This document shows positions 25,490 to 37,217 of a stretch of DNA of 64,000 nucleotides, one piece after another. Source of the stretch: Chrysemys picta bellii. Its lineage: Eukaryota > Chordata > Testudines > Emydidae. The stretch covers positions 44,692,882 to 44,756,881 of the forward strand of contig NC_088792.1 of the NCBI RefSeq assembly GCF_011386835.1. The letters are read 5' to 3'. Every line of letters begins with the position of its first letter. The first letter of the stretch is position 1. The position numbers and the translations under genes were made by a program. The notes under the pieces are model-generated. The model was not told the DNA's origin. It made no database searches and saw only the letters and a program-made list of their open reading frames with translations.

Positions 25490-25750
25490 AAAGTAGTACT
25501 GCTTTAAGTCTACCAGTGTAATTAAAATGGTATGATTCCCACTCTCAGCTAGCGTGGATACAGTTTCATTGGTATAAAAATGTTTAAACTGGTATTTCCA
25601 TATGGAAAGGGGAGTAAGTTATACCAGTATAAGGCACCCTTTTAGCAGTGTAATTGCATCCATGCTAGGAGTTGTACTAGTACAACTATTTTGATTTTTT
25701 TTAAATTGCACTCCTAACTGAAATAGTACAAAATTGATGTGTAACTCAGA
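25490..25750. mobile_element. Degenerate MITE-like sequence
   Basis: 'ttataccagtataaggcacc', 'tgtaattgcatccatgctag' and 'gttgtactagtacaacta' resemble a common reptile MITE with weak internal palindromes. Ends and duplication are not clear. Confidence 0.35.
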
Positions 25751-26741
25751 CATAAAGAGAGATTAACCATGTAAACTGATCACTAACTGGCCTTTAAAGC
25801 ATGTGCTATTGGTCCCCGTCTGTGACAGGATACCAAACCAGAAGGATCAGTGGTCTGGGCCAGTATAGCAATTCCTATATTCCTGCAGTATATTCCTTTA
25901 TTAGTGGAGGGCAGGCGAGCAGTTTGGGGCACCACTAAGAGCTTTCACCAAGGGAAGACTGTTTTTATCTTTATATCTGAAGTTTATAATGATGGCCCTT
26001 GTAATAGTTTGTGCTGACTCAATGCGTCTCCAGGACATCTCTAAGGTATCTTGATCTCCCACCCCAATAAGCTATGCTCTAAATTGTGCATGCTAGCTCT
26101 GAGGCCCCCCACGGAGTGATGGATAAAGGCTGCTTGCCTTTCTGCCAACAGAGAAATACACAGCCTGGAGTCTGCAGGCACCAAGCAGTCAATCATATCC
26201 ATGCAGTAGAGGTTAGTATATACTGTATTAATTCAGAATATATTATAATTAATACACAAAAACACCTGGGTGGTGGAGCATATTAAAGTTGGTCTGTACA
26301 AAATCCCAGCCACCGTAAACAGATGTGACTCTCGTTTGAATGTCTCTGGAAAGCCATACTCACTGAAGTTTGGGGAAGGATGTGCTGGAAGTCTGGACTC
26401 CCTCCTAGGCTGTGGTGTGTTGTTTCTGGTGTTTGTTTTAGGGGCACAAGGCACGTCTCCGGATGAACGAGTAGCGTTAAATATTGTTAGATGCCTAGTT
26501 TTATTTCCTTTAGTGGGTTTGTGCTAGGTTATATAGAAACCACCCTTAACACTCATATAACATAATGATTTCATGTATTCATTTCCCAGTATTTAGGTTA
26601 CGAAAGGATCTCTAGCCTAGCATTTACAAACACTAGACTTTCTGAAGTTGATGGACTGTTGGGACTTGGAGCTCCTTGATGGACCAGCTGGCTCAAGGGC
26701 TCCACTTGCAGGAAGTGACACTTTCATGAAGCTCACTTTTT
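25751..26741. other. Intergenic, no gene seen
   Basis: Nothing recognisable. Confidence 0.5.
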
Positions 26742-27073
26742 CATAGAATTGTAGAAATGTCAGGCTGGAAGGGACCTCAAAGTCATCTGAGACAGGACCA
26801 AATAAACCTAGACCATCCCGGACAGGCGTTTGTCCAACCTGTTCTTAAAAACCTCCAGTGATGGGGATTCTACAACCTTCCTCAAAAGGCTATTCCAAAC
26901 TTAACTATTCTTATAGCTAGAAAGTTTTTTCCTATTATTTAACCTAAATTTCCCTTGCTACAGATTAAGCCCATTACTACTTGTCCTATTTCAGTGGACA
27001 TGAAGAACAATTGATCACAGTTCTTTTTATACCAGCCCTTATAACATATGAAAGTAGCTGCTATTTTGTCAAA
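26742..27073 (-). mobile_element. CR1 3' end, antisense
   Basis: 'catagaattgtagaaatgtc' and 'ggctggaagggacctcaaag' begin the reverse complement of a CR1 tail. 'aaacctccagtgatggggat' and 'aagcccattactacttgtcc' follow, the inverse of the C-terminal coding end. Confidence 0.85.
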
Positions 27074-29025
27074 GAACTTCCTCTACAACATATTGCATAT
27101 GCTGCTGGAGTAATAAAACATGTTCCCTTCCACCATGTTGGTTCCCAGTTTCAGATGGAGGGCACACCTTATAGGGGTTTGCGACAACAGGCAGTGTTGG
27201 GCTGCTCTTCTAAATGGCTCCCTGCGCAAAGAACAGGATTCCGCTCTGAGTTGGCTGGACTTTTTTGTGAAGATCCTAATTAGAGCTGGCTCAAAACCAA
27301 GAATTCTATTCTTCATCAACTGTCAAGGTTTCAGCATTTGGCTTTGTTCCACATTGTGAACGATGCACAGAGATCCTGGTTTTGACAAAACTGTTTTGTC
27401 AAAGATCTCCTTTGTAGCAACACACATGCCCCTTGACTAGTTAAATCCATTCCCCAGACATCATGATAGCCCTAAATTTTGGACTCCGGGACCATTACTA
27501 GGGGACATACAACAAAAGGCAGACTTATATCCCTGTCCTAAGCCATTTAAAAAGGCTTCTGCCTACTGCTTTGTAGAACAGAAGTAGCCAATATCAAAAA
27601 TGTTTTCCTTCTGCTAACTGCAGTGCATAAAATTCAGATATAATGAATAATGCATTTTTGTTAATTAAAAAAATTGTCTGGCCCCTCCCAAGAGATCACC
27701 TATTTCTCATATGTAGGATTGTTTTGACTTGCTACAGTTTATGGCTTTTAAGCTAGAAGGGCCTGAAAAGTCATGAGTCTTGGATGTGAACTTTTTTGGT
27801 CAGTTTGTATCGTCTTAGAACTCGAAAGCTCATAGATTTACTTAAATATGAAAAGATTTACTCAGATTAAGTGCTGAAAGGTATTGATACACTACGGGTC
27901 ATATAAAAAACAGAGGCTTTAAGTGCTAAATAGGACCCAACCTTAACTTTGGGTCCACAATGGCTCTAGTGTAGTAATCTAGAAGGGGAATCATACAACA
28001 ATACAGCTGGGCAGAGAAAGGTATTCCCTTTCACAGAGGAATGCAATGTTTTGAAATTTACTTTTATTCAATTCATTCATTGGAGTAAAACCAAAGATTT
28101 GAAATTCTTCCCGAAAGGGAATGGAGCCCCAGCTCCACAGCAGTCTATCTGGGACCCCAGGACTTCTAGGGTTCATGGCTCCAAGTTGGAGGCAGTCAGC
28201 CAGGCCGGCTGCCAAGGAGCTGGGTGGGAAAGCTGGCAGCAAACTTGATTGACAGGGTTCTGAAGGACTTCTGCCTGGCTGCTGGAGTAACTTAGTCAAA
28301 ATCAAACCATATCCGCAAATCTGTTAGATTTCAACAAATGGGTTAATTCTGAAAACGCGTTTCATCAGAATTTTTCCAACCACCTCTATACATTCGGTTT
28401 TTATATTTATACAGAAGATATGCTGGGGCACAGGAGAGTTATTGTTACTACCACTGCTGCATGCTGGTATGTCCAAGGCAAAATGGTTAATACTGACTGG
28501 AAATATTTCAATTTAATTCTAGCCACTCAGTTAAATTCTTTGATCAATTTACTCTACTTATATTCCCACACCAGGTGACTTTTTTTGTCTGGCAGTGTAA
28601 TCAGAAGCAACTTACGCTTAATTCAATTTCTAATAATGTACTGGAAATGAGAGGTAATATGGATCTGACAGCAGCTCTGTAGTTGAAATCATATTTGGCA
28701 TCCAATCTGTGTATACTTTTGAAAGGCCTGCAGGATTGATCATGATCATCTCAGGGACAATGAGAATTATTTTAAGATCATTGACTCAAATTCATCCTCA
28801 TTTGTGAAGAATTGCAGTGCTAGATCTTTGATTTAGGTATTGCCTGCAATCACTACAGGGTTCTACCTTGCATCGTCACTGCTCTTTTGCATTTTCTTGA
28901 TATTGTATGTAGTTTCTTATCACATAATGAAGTGTATCTCTGCATTGTACAGAACCATCATAGTGCACACTGCAGTTTTGGCTGTTGACCAGATGAACCT
29001 TTCACTAGCACATAGAATTTTGTAA
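27074..29025. other. Intergenic, no gene seen
   Basis: No coding signature. 'agagctggctcaaaac' at 27285 and 'tttttccaaccacctct' at 28370 look like the two ends of a TIR element about 1.1 kb long, but neither duplication nor interior supports this. Confidence 0.45.
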
Positions 29026-29033
29026 CCTCAGAG

Positions 29034-29387
29034 CAGGGCCGCTCAGAGGATTCAGGGGGTCGGGGGGTGTTCGGTGGCAGGGGGCCCCCGCCGCCGAATT
29101 GCGGCCGAAGACCCGGCGCTTCGGGGGCAGGTCCCGGGGCAGGAGGACCCCCCGCCGCAGGTCTTCAGGGCACTTCGGCAGGGGGTCCTGGAGCGGAGGG
29201 ACCCCCCGCCACTGAATTGCCGCCGAAGATCCAGAGCGGAAGAAGCTCCGGGGGCCCGGGCCCCACGAGAGTTTTCTGGGGCCCCCGGAGCGAGTGAAGG
29301 ACCCCGCTCCAGGGGCCCCAAAAATCTCTTGTGGGGGCCTGGGGCAAATTGCCCCACTTGCCCTCCCCCCCCCCGGGGGCGGCCCTG
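29034..29387 (+). mobile_element. hAT-type MITE, family A, copy 2
   Basis: 354 bp. Begins CAGGGCCGCTCAGAGG and ends GGGGGCGGCCCTG. A perfect 8-bp duplication, CCTCAGAG, flanks it at 29026-29033 and 29388-29395. The interior is very GC-rich and gives meaningless open frames on both strands. Confidence 0.88.
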
Positions 29388-30778
29388 CCTCAGAGTCCAC
29401 CAGTTAGGGCTCATAACTAACAGTCACAACAGCAATCAATAGAAGCACTGAATATTTTGGGGGCTCTCCTGCCTCATTGTCCTCTCTTATCCTCTCTTCT
29501 ATGACAGGATTTTCCCCCAGTACCAGCTCTGCATCAAATAGCTCCTGCTCCATTTCAGTTTGCCTTGTGGACACTTTCATTTTTACTTGCAATAAATATG
29601 ATGAAAAAGACATCGTGAGGCCAGGAAAGCAGGGCACAAGGATTCCAAAAATGAAGTAGAGGTACAACCAAACATTGTAGTCTGATCATGCTGCTTGACA
29701 GATTTATTTTAGATGGAACTCTGTTTCAGACGAGCAGGAGGTCACATGTCACTGCTGAATCAGTTTACCAGATTGTAAAATTGTGTAGGTTAGGGCTTGT
29801 CTTCATGGTGTGAATTCTAGTTTGCACCACTAAGGCCTCGTCTACACTACAAAGTTTCGACAATGTAAGCTGCCTTGCATTGACCTAGTTGTAAATCTGT
29901 CTACACTTAAATTTGTCTCCGACAGATGCAATCTCCCATTATGCCAACATAGTAACACCACCTTCCCGTCTGACGTTGAACCATGGTCAATGTATCGAGG
30001 TTGTGGCAGAATGAAAATAAACACTGTGTTACCTATGTTGACCGTAACAGTCCTCCAGCAACTGTCTCACAATGCCTGACACTCGCTGCTCTGGTCACAA
30101 TTGTGAATTCTGCTGTCCTGGGATGATGGAGACTGAAGGCCCCCCTTTAAAACTGTGAATTTTTGAATGCCTTTTCATGATTGTCCAGCTCTGCAAGAAC
30201 ACCTAGCATCTCTCCACTGTTATGGGCAACTTCCCAGCTGACCATGCCAGCTACATGTTCCAAATACGCTCTGGAGTAGACAGGAGATATTGGATCTCCA
30301 GAGCCTGTGGGGAGAAGAGGCTGTGCAAGTACAGCTATGGACCAGCTGTAGAAACATGGACATCTACAAGCAGATGATTTCATAGGGGATGCAGGAGAAT
30401 GGGTGCAACAGGGATCAGTAGCAGTGCTGTGTGAAAGAGAAGGACCTGCAGCAGGCATATCAGAAGGCCAGGGAGGCCAGTACCAAGCTGCAGACCTGCC
30501 ACTTTTCCAAAGAGCTGCATGCGATACTTGGTGGAGACCCCACCGTGGATACTTCAGAGGAACCCAAGTCACAGGTCCCGGGCATGAACAGCAAGGACAA
30601 GGAGGAGGTGGAGGAGGAAGATGGGGGCATCCAATTGGGAAATCCAGTCAGTCCTGGAAGCTGAGCAATCCAGTCAGTCCTGGCAGCTGAGCATGGGTGA
30701 GCCTGATGCAGGGGAAGAAACCTTGAGTAAGTGTGTGTGGAAGCAGAGAAAGAACTGACAGGAAGGGATTGCAATGCA

Positions 30779-31155
30779 TGACAGTTCGTTAGCAAGAGTC
30801 AGGCTAACTGTAACCCTAATAACACGAGATTTGCAGAAGCGAGGATTGTGTAAGGTGAGTGGGAAAGAACTGTGTGAAAAGTTATTGCGACCTTGTGTAG
30901 ATAATGTGTAGAAAATATTGTATGTAGGCTAGAGTCAAAACAAGTGAGAAAAATAAGATATCAAGATGGTCTATGTATAAACAAAATGGAGCTGTTGCTT
31001 GTTATTGTCTGTAATGAAAGGTATACATGCTTGCTGTAATTGTTTACCGGTAGAGAGACCTGCTTAGCTCTCTCCCTCTGCGCAATTGTGAGAGAAATAA
31101 AGCATCTGACTTGCTGTACCCAAACAAAAAGTGAGAACTGTGTTTTTCTCCGACA
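30779..31155 (+). mobile_element. Probable solo LTR inside the Harbinger element
   Basis: TATA-like 'gtataaac' at about 30976 and AATAAA at 31095-31100 in the order expected for an LTR. The candidate ends TGACAG and CCGACA are TG...CA. The flanks (ATGCA, TGTGC) do not give a clean duplication, so the exact ends are uncertain. Confidence 0.5.
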
Positions 31156-31809
31156 TGTGCAAATGTATTTCCCTTTACACTGATGGTGCCCCCAACACAT
31201 TTTTCATTATTTTACTCGTACTAGAAGAGATAGCAGTAAAATAAAGAGAGCTAGAGTTGTCTGCTTTTCATTCCCCTACAGAGTTAGGCAGGGGCGGGGG
31301 AAGAGGGGAAGGAGCAGTTTATTTATGTATACAGGTATGTCCTTGAATTCTCCTGAGAGATCTCAATGAAGCTTTCATGGAGGTACTCTGCAATGCTCTC
31401 CCAAATATTTCTAGGGATGGCAGCCTTATTTCTTACCCCAGAAGGACCCTTCCCACTCCAGTCAGTGATAACGTTGGCAGGGTTGCAGTAAACGGGTTAG
31501 CAGCATACAGGCCCGGCAGCTTTGGGATGCCAGTAGTAGCTGTGCTCTCTATGCCTTTGTTACCTTCAGGAGTGAGATATCAGTTAAAATCACCACTGCC
31601 TGTGGGAAATGGTGCCAGTATGCAGTGCTATTTCCCTAGACTCATAGTTTCATGCAACTGAGCAATTCCCTGCTCATATCCCTCATGCCTGGAAGGCAGT
31701 ACTTACCATGGCTGGAGCTGTGAGTGGTGCCATGCACAAACCCTCTGACACAAACGTGTCAATAATCATGTCATGTTTAATACTTCAGGGGAGCAAAGAA
31801 GGGCTTTCT

Positions 31810-32060
31810 CAGGGCGGGCTCCAGCATTTTTGCCCCCCCAAGCGGCGGGGAAAAAAAAAAAAAGCTGAGATCAGCGGCACTTCGGTGGCAGCTCTACCGC
31901 GCCGCTTCATTCTTCAGTGGCAATTCAGCTGCAGGTCCTTCCCTCTGAGAGGGACTGAGGACCCACCGCCGAATTGCCGCCGAAGGGCCGTATGTGCCGC
32001 CCCTTTCCGTTGGCTGCCCCAAGCACCTGCTTGCTGCGCTGGTGCCTGGAGCCGGCCCTG
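31810..32060 (+). mobile_element. hAT-type MITE, family A, copy 3
   Basis: 251 bp. Begins CAGGGCGGGCTCCAG and ends CTGGAGCCGGCCCTG. Flanking 8-mers GGCTTTCT and GGAGTTCT match at 6 of 8 positions. The interior is clearly homologous to 2696-2943, with the same poly-A run, 'ggtccttccctc' and 'agcacctgcttgctgcgct'. It lies in the presumed intron of the Harbinger MYB-like gene. Confidence 0.85.
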
Positions 32061-32769
32061 GGAGTTCTGAATCTTAACTTTCACATTCTGCTATGACTAT
32101 ACTGACAATGGTACCTCTGTATGTTTTATCTGTAGCTGCTGCCATTATAGCTTTGAGGGGTTCTCCCTCCACAACTGCGGAACACCAGAGTCAGAAAAGG
32201 AGAAGAAAGAAGCAGATTTGGGATAACATGTTCAGTGAGATCCTGAGAGACAGTGCTGCATCAGACCACAAACAGAGGGCCTGGCGGATGAATATTGTAG
32301 ACTATATGAAGAAAGGCCCAGGAGTCCCAGCTGCAAAAGGTGAGAAAGATGCACCAAGACATAATGGAGCTTCTCCATCAGCAAACACCGGTGTTGCAGG
32401 CTCTTGTGGACCTACAGATTCAACAATCCCATACTTGTCTCCCTGTGCAGTCCACGGAGAAGTCTATTTTAGCATCTTCCAACACCCCCTGAACATTGCA
32501 TGTGACATCAGGTGCCACATCACTACGCCTACCACTCCACCCAGGGGGACATTAAGGACAAACACAGCTTCATGTACACTGACTTGTGACAGCCACAACT
32601 GATATATGTGTAGCTAAAATGGACATGAATGTTCCTTCCCTTTCTTTAAACTCTGTTTAATAATTTATTGAAGTGTTAATGTATTTGCTTTTAACTTGCA
32701 CAGAATTTTTGCAGTGTTTTTGTTACTCAACACAACTCTATTGTTTGGAAAATAATTTTTATTAGTTCC

Positions 32770-33408
32770 TCTGACAGGGTGGATTAGGCCCAGAGGCCCC
32801 CTGTTGGAGGCCTCAGGGTCCTGCCACACCTCGTCCCAGAGAGGAGCAGAAAAGAAGTCCTCCAAGCAGCCTAGAGTGGCTGAAGGGGAAACAGTCAATC
32901 AGAGGGACTGCAGGATCAGCCAGGAGGGCCATATAAAAAGGAGCAGCAGAGACAGTCAGTCAGTTGCTGCCTGGAGCTGAAAGAGAGAGGATCATGTTCT
33001 TGGATGGCTAAAAGAACATCAGGACCGTGGACAGCTCAGTGCAGGCAGGGACCGGGGGAGTAACGAAGGAGGTGCTGGCTGGATGCTGTGACTGAGTAAG
33101 GACTGAGTCCAGGGAGGGCTGCAGGAAAACAGTGTCTTCAGGGAGGAAGCCCTAGAGGTACATTCCCATACCAGGGCCGGGAGAAGGTAAAGACTGTATG
33201 CCTTGGAAGGGATTTGTTCTGTTCCACCTACAGATGGTGTGTTTCTCAGCTGGAGGGCTGTGTCACTGAAGACCCACTGAAGAAACCATCAACCAATGTG
33301 GGGTGCTCGTGAGAGGTGGGTGCTACCCCATTCCACAAACTGAGCGACTGCAGGCACATGCACTAGACTGGGGGGCGCTCGTGAGAGGTGGGTGCTGAAC
33401 TTGTTACA
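32770..33408 (+). mobile_element. Solo LTR inside the Harbinger element
   Basis: 639 bp flanked by a perfect 5-bp duplication, GTTCC (32765-32769 and 33409-33413). The right end is TTGTTACA. The left reads TCTGACAGGG, where an ancestral TG has probably become TC. A TATA box, CATATAAAAAGG, lies at 32930-32939. Near the 3' end the 20-mer 'gctcgtgagaggtgggtgct' occurs twice, about 72 bp apart. Confidence 0.78.
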
Positions 33409-33582
33409 GTTCCCAATAGATGCTGCAGAACGGCTGGCAGTGTTGAAGGCACCCACTTAACTTGTGATTATGCACTTTGACACAACTCGTAGGATCAGTG
33501 ACAAACAATGTAATAATCATAAATTTACAGCAAGCACCACAAAATTAGTAGGAGCATTATCAATGTTACATTTATAGATGTG

Positions 33583-34335
33583 TGTTAGAATATAGATATG
33601 CAGGACTGCCTGTAAAGGCCTATACTTTAAGAATTTAGGTGTATTTGTATCACTTAGCTAGTTATAGAGGTATAAAACAAAGAATCAAAATCACAAGTCT
33701 GTCTGTGTATGGGTCTTCTCTCACTAGGATAGTCTAAGGCCTTGTTCTTAGGATAAGGCCTTTGGCTAAGCAGCAGGGGCAGTCATAAGCTGGGAAGCAT
33801 ATGGTCACATCCTCACATTCCAAACCAGTCACATTGAAATAAGGTGGTATGGGGTTGTTAGGAATATAATCCTGTCCTGATAGTGCCTATCACCACCAGA
33901 TAAAGAAATCACTTACCAATGGTTGTGGTTGTGAAACCCTTGTTTCTGTATTGTTTTATCTTTATCTTTATGGCCTCCACTTTTCTATTGTTCATCTGTC
34001 TGGTTCTCTAATTGTTTCTGTCTGCTGTATAATTAATTTTGCTAGGTGTAAATTAATTAGAGTAGTGGGATATAATTGGTTAGAGAATTGTTACAATATG
34101 TTAGGATTGGTTAGATAGAGTTCAGTAAAACGATTGGTTAAGGGATTGCTGAGACTATTACTATATAAACTGGGGTCAAACAGGAAGTATGTAGGGAAAT
34201 TGGAATCATGCTTGCTGGAAATTAACCCCAATAAACATTGCATTGTCTGCACTTCAGACTTCTGGTCTTTTGCTGCTTGCTGTCATCAAGGCAAGAACCA
34301 GGGAAGTGGGAGGGTGGAGGGAAAGCCCTCTAACA
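33583..34335 (+). mobile_element. Solo LTR inside the Harbinger element
   Basis: 753 bp with a perfect 5-bp duplication, ATGTG (33578-33582 and 34336-34340). The ends TGTTAGA and TCTAACA are inverted. TATA box TATATAAAC at about 34162-34170; AATAAA at 34230-34235. The 3' 130 bases match the antisense LTR at 24494. It sits between the two Harbinger genes. Confidence 0.88.
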
Positions 34336-34439
34336 ATGTGCACCAAGCACTACACAATTCCTAATAGGCCCCCAAACTGCAGGGCCAGGTAGAGCACAGT
34401 ACACCACAACGCATTACTGTGGCTTGCTATTAAAGTGCT

Positions 34440-35639
34440 CATTCAAAGCCTCCCTGAGCTGCATAGTGCTGCGTTGTGCTCTTCTGATAACCCTTGTGTC
34501 TGGCTGCTCAAACTCAGCAGACAGCTGCTGACCTCCACCCAGCAGCAACTTTCCCCCTTCACTTCACAGATATTATGCAGGATGCGGCAGGTGGCTATAA
34601 TCATTGGGATATTTTTCTTATCAAGATCCAATCTTGCGAGTAAATAAGGCTAGTGCCCTTGCAATCTACCAAAAGCACATTCAATTGTCATTCTGCACCC
34701 ACAGAGCTGGTAGTTGAATATTTCATTGGTGCTGTTGAGGTGGCCAGTTTACAGCTACATGAGCAAGGAGTACGCTAGGTCCCCCAGGATCACCGTTGGC
34801 ATTTCAACATTGCCAAAGGAAATATTCCCATCAGGAAAGTCCCTATTTGTAGTTTTCTGAACAGTCCTATGTTCTTAAATATACACATGTCATGCACCTT
34901 CCCTGACCAACCAACACTGCTATCGGTGAAGCGTCCCCTGTGGTCTATCAGTACTTGCATAACCATAGAAAAATAGTTATGTTAATGTACTCTGTGGCAA
35001 GGTGGTCTGGTTCCAAAAAGGATATGCATGTTGTCTGTCGTTACTCTTAAGTTCTGAAACCCCGTTGCTGCAAATAAATCCATTATGTCCTGTATGTTGC
35101 CAAGAGTCACAATCCTGTGTAGCAGGAGATGACTAATTGCCCTACACATTTGCATAACAATGGCCCTTACTGTGGATTTTCCAACTGCAAAATGATTTCC
35201 TGCTGACATGTAGCAATCTGGTGTTGCAAGTTTCCACAGTGTGAATGCCACTCACTTTTCCACTGTCAGTGCAGTTCTCATTCTTGTGTCCACTATGCTG
35301 GAGCGCTGGGGTGAGTTCAGCACACAGATCCAGGAATGTGGCCTTGTGCATCCGAAAGTTTGGCAGCCACTGCTCATCATCCCAAACCTGCATTATGATG
35401 TGATCTGACCTGTCAGTGCTTGTTTCTTAAGCCCAGAAGCAGTGCTACGCCTTTTGCAGCTGCTCTATGAATATCACCAACAACCTTGAATTGGTTCTTG
35501 CTATGTTCCACAGCAATCTGCCTTCCAGAAAATTGTCATGTTCCCTGTGGCTCTTCTTGCAGCTCCGCAAATACAAGATGATTGTGAGTCCTGTGCTTGA
35601 AATGCTTATGGCAATAGTGCAGAGCTTTGCAGACTCCAT
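34440..35639 (-). pseudogene. Harbinger DDE transposase (HARBI1-like), broken
   Basis: The enzyme would cut and rejoin Harbinger ends. On the minus strand the remnant starts at an ATG (35639) with SCKKSHREHDNF and LLWNIAR. It continues in another frame with MQVWDDEQWLPNFRMHKATF (from 35393), then TLWKLATPD and GKSTVRAI (from 35245). The DDE core is still readable in pieces: TTDNMHILF with the first Asp near 35035; GWSGKVHDM with the second Asp at 34889-34891; and ECAFGRLQG with Glu at 34680-34682. The tail is DKKNIPMIIAT..ILHNICE (34631-34555). At least four frame changes and stops make it non-functional. The motif order matches HARBI1-type transposases, whose domesticated vertebrate member is HARBI1. 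Confidence 0.85.
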
Positions 35640-35850
35640 GCCCTGTCAGCGATGGCGGACGGTGACAAATTCTACACAGGTTTGTGGGATTTTAAAAATA
35701 GGTGCAAAAATTATGGGAGTGAGATGGCATTATGGAATGGAGAAAGTTACATGATGGGAACTTGACCCTGCCATCCCAGTCACCCCTGGTGCATACTAGA
35801 ATTTATACCCCAGCTGGTGTGTGCAAATGCACCATGTGGGCAAGCCTTTA

Positions 35851-37060
35851 GACTCCAATTATTCGCAGTTGGACTCTCTTTGATCTACTTATAACCAAAT
35901 AGCAATATGTGAATGCAAAGAAGTTTAGGACAGAAGGTGTAAATTAAAAAGTTTGCCCTGCTTTAACTTACACATTCTTACACACTCCTGTTAGTTGCTT
36001 TTCTTGTTACATTCTCTTCTGTCCCCTCAGTTTGTGATTTATGCTAGCTTAGACTCCTGTCACTCAGTGGGCCAAACTCAGAGTTATTGTGCAAGGTGTA
36101 TGAGTGCAAGTCTTCATACCCAAGTCTAAATCTGAAGTGGCTCAGTTCTCCATACTGTTACATTAGTTTTAAGCAAGTGCAACTCTTCTGATAATCAATA
36201 GCATTACATCAGCATAAACTTAATATAATGGAGTGAAGATTGCTTTGAGGGACTCTGAAGAGTTTATCTTGATGGTTGTCTGCCAGGATGAAGTTGTTGC
36301 CCATTTTACTGTTTGGAGGGGGGAAGGGATGACCAAACATATGAATCTTGCACTGGATTCTAAAAGTGGAAAGAATTGCATTCATACTGATCTCTCGTCT
36401 CCAGTAATCAAAGCCTAGAACCCTCTAGTGAGACTGCTCCATTTCCTAGATTTGTGAGCTTCACACTGGGGCCCATCAGCCACAGCTGCGGTAGTTGGTT
36501 ATGCAGGGATAGGCGGTCACCAAGATCACTTTGTGCCAGCTAATTTAGGTACTCTGAGGATCATGACATGCAGGTGAATGATTTAGAATTTTGCCTCCAA
36601 TGTTTGTTTGCAAAATGCTTGTGGGAAGATCTTGAAATTCTTGAACTGTTGTTCTTCAGAATTGTTCATGAATTTCCTCCTTTGGTATAAATAGCACACA
36701 TATCTCATTGTGGTTGTTTGATATTCAGACTTAGAAATGTGTTGTGTTGGCTAGTTACAGAAGTCAAGTGATACTGTGCTAAAAAAACTGGAGTGCTGTA
36801 ATGTTTGTGGGAAAGTGAACACAAAATGAGCATAACTGATGTTAGTATTTATTTGAACTCCAAATTAATATTCATAGCAACATTTTCCTCCATTGTATGG
36901 TTAGCCCAATATAATTTAAATAGAAATTGGAATTGGGTGAGGAGAACATGCAGAGCACCAGTGCTATTTTCTCTCACCTATTCTTTATCTTTTGGCAGTT
37001 GGCTGCAGCATAATGGGCAGTTGCAGCTTCCACATAGCCTTCACATTGTAGCCAAATCAA
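35851..37060. other. Intergenic, no gene seen
   Basis: No coding signature or recognised repeat. Confidence 0.55.
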
Positions 37061-37217
37061 GAACATAAGAATGGCCATACTGGGTCAGACCAATGGTCCA
37101 TCTAGCCCAGTATCCTGTCTTCCAACAATGGCCAATGCCAGGTGCTTCAGAGGGAATGTACAGAACAGGTAATCATCAAGTGATGAATTCCCTGTCGCCC
37201 ATTACCAGCTTCTGTAA
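37061..37217 (-). mobile_element. CR1 3' end, antisense
   Basis: 'gaacataagaatggccatac' then 'gtccatctagcccagtatcc' and 'ggtgcttcagagggaatg'. Same tail type as 25233-25484, less diverged from the consensus I remember. Confidence 0.87.

Larger units (their letters stand above)
30244..32602 (+). pseudogene. Harbinger MYB/SANT-like accessory protein, broken, with intron
   Basis: Harbinger elements usually encode a MYB/SANT-type DNA-binding protein that helps the transposase reach the nucleus and bind DNA. Here an ATG at 30244 is followed, after a one-base frameshift, by a helix-rich SANT-like stretch. W and E residues at 30272-30286 precede LWGEEAVQVQL (30305-30337), then AYQKARE and HFSKELHAILGG, then an acidic run (30431-30664). 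Two in-frame stops interrupt it, near 30382 and 30418. The frame fades at about 30725 beside a donor-like 'ttgagtaagt'. An acceptor-like pyrimidine tract, 'gttttatctgtag', ends at 32133, and the C-terminal part follows with RRRKKQIWDNMFSEIL. The presumed intron holds an LTR (30779) and a MITE (31810). Confidence 0.72.
29793..35847 (-). mobile_element. PIF/Harbinger transposon, decayed autonomous copy with nested insertions
   Basis: A 6,055-bp unit. TTA occurs at both edges (29790-29792, 35848-35850). The left end GGGCTTGTCTTCATGGTG matches the complement of the right end (AGGCTTGCCCACATGGTG). The inward sequences, 'gaattctagtttgcacca' on the left and 'tggtgcatactagaattta' on the right, also pair. 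A second Harbinger-like terminus, 'aaggcctcgtctacactac', begins at 29832, so an autonomous element may have inserted into, or recombined with, a related MITE. It carries a MYB-like gene (plus strand) and a DDE transposase (minus strand), both broken. Three LTRs and one hAT MITE lie inside. Confidence 0.75.

Noticed and set aside
27285..28386. Possible 1.1-kb TIR transposon with agagctgg-type ends
   Set aside because: The ends match only partly, no duplication was found and the interior looks unique.
29005..29442. Overlapping frames of 120-131 codons
   Set aside because: GC-rich hAT MITE; six-frame openness is expected.
33305..33396. Direct 20-bp repeat as a possible attachment or target site
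   Set aside because: Both copies are inside one solo LTR, so it is an internal duplication of the LTR.
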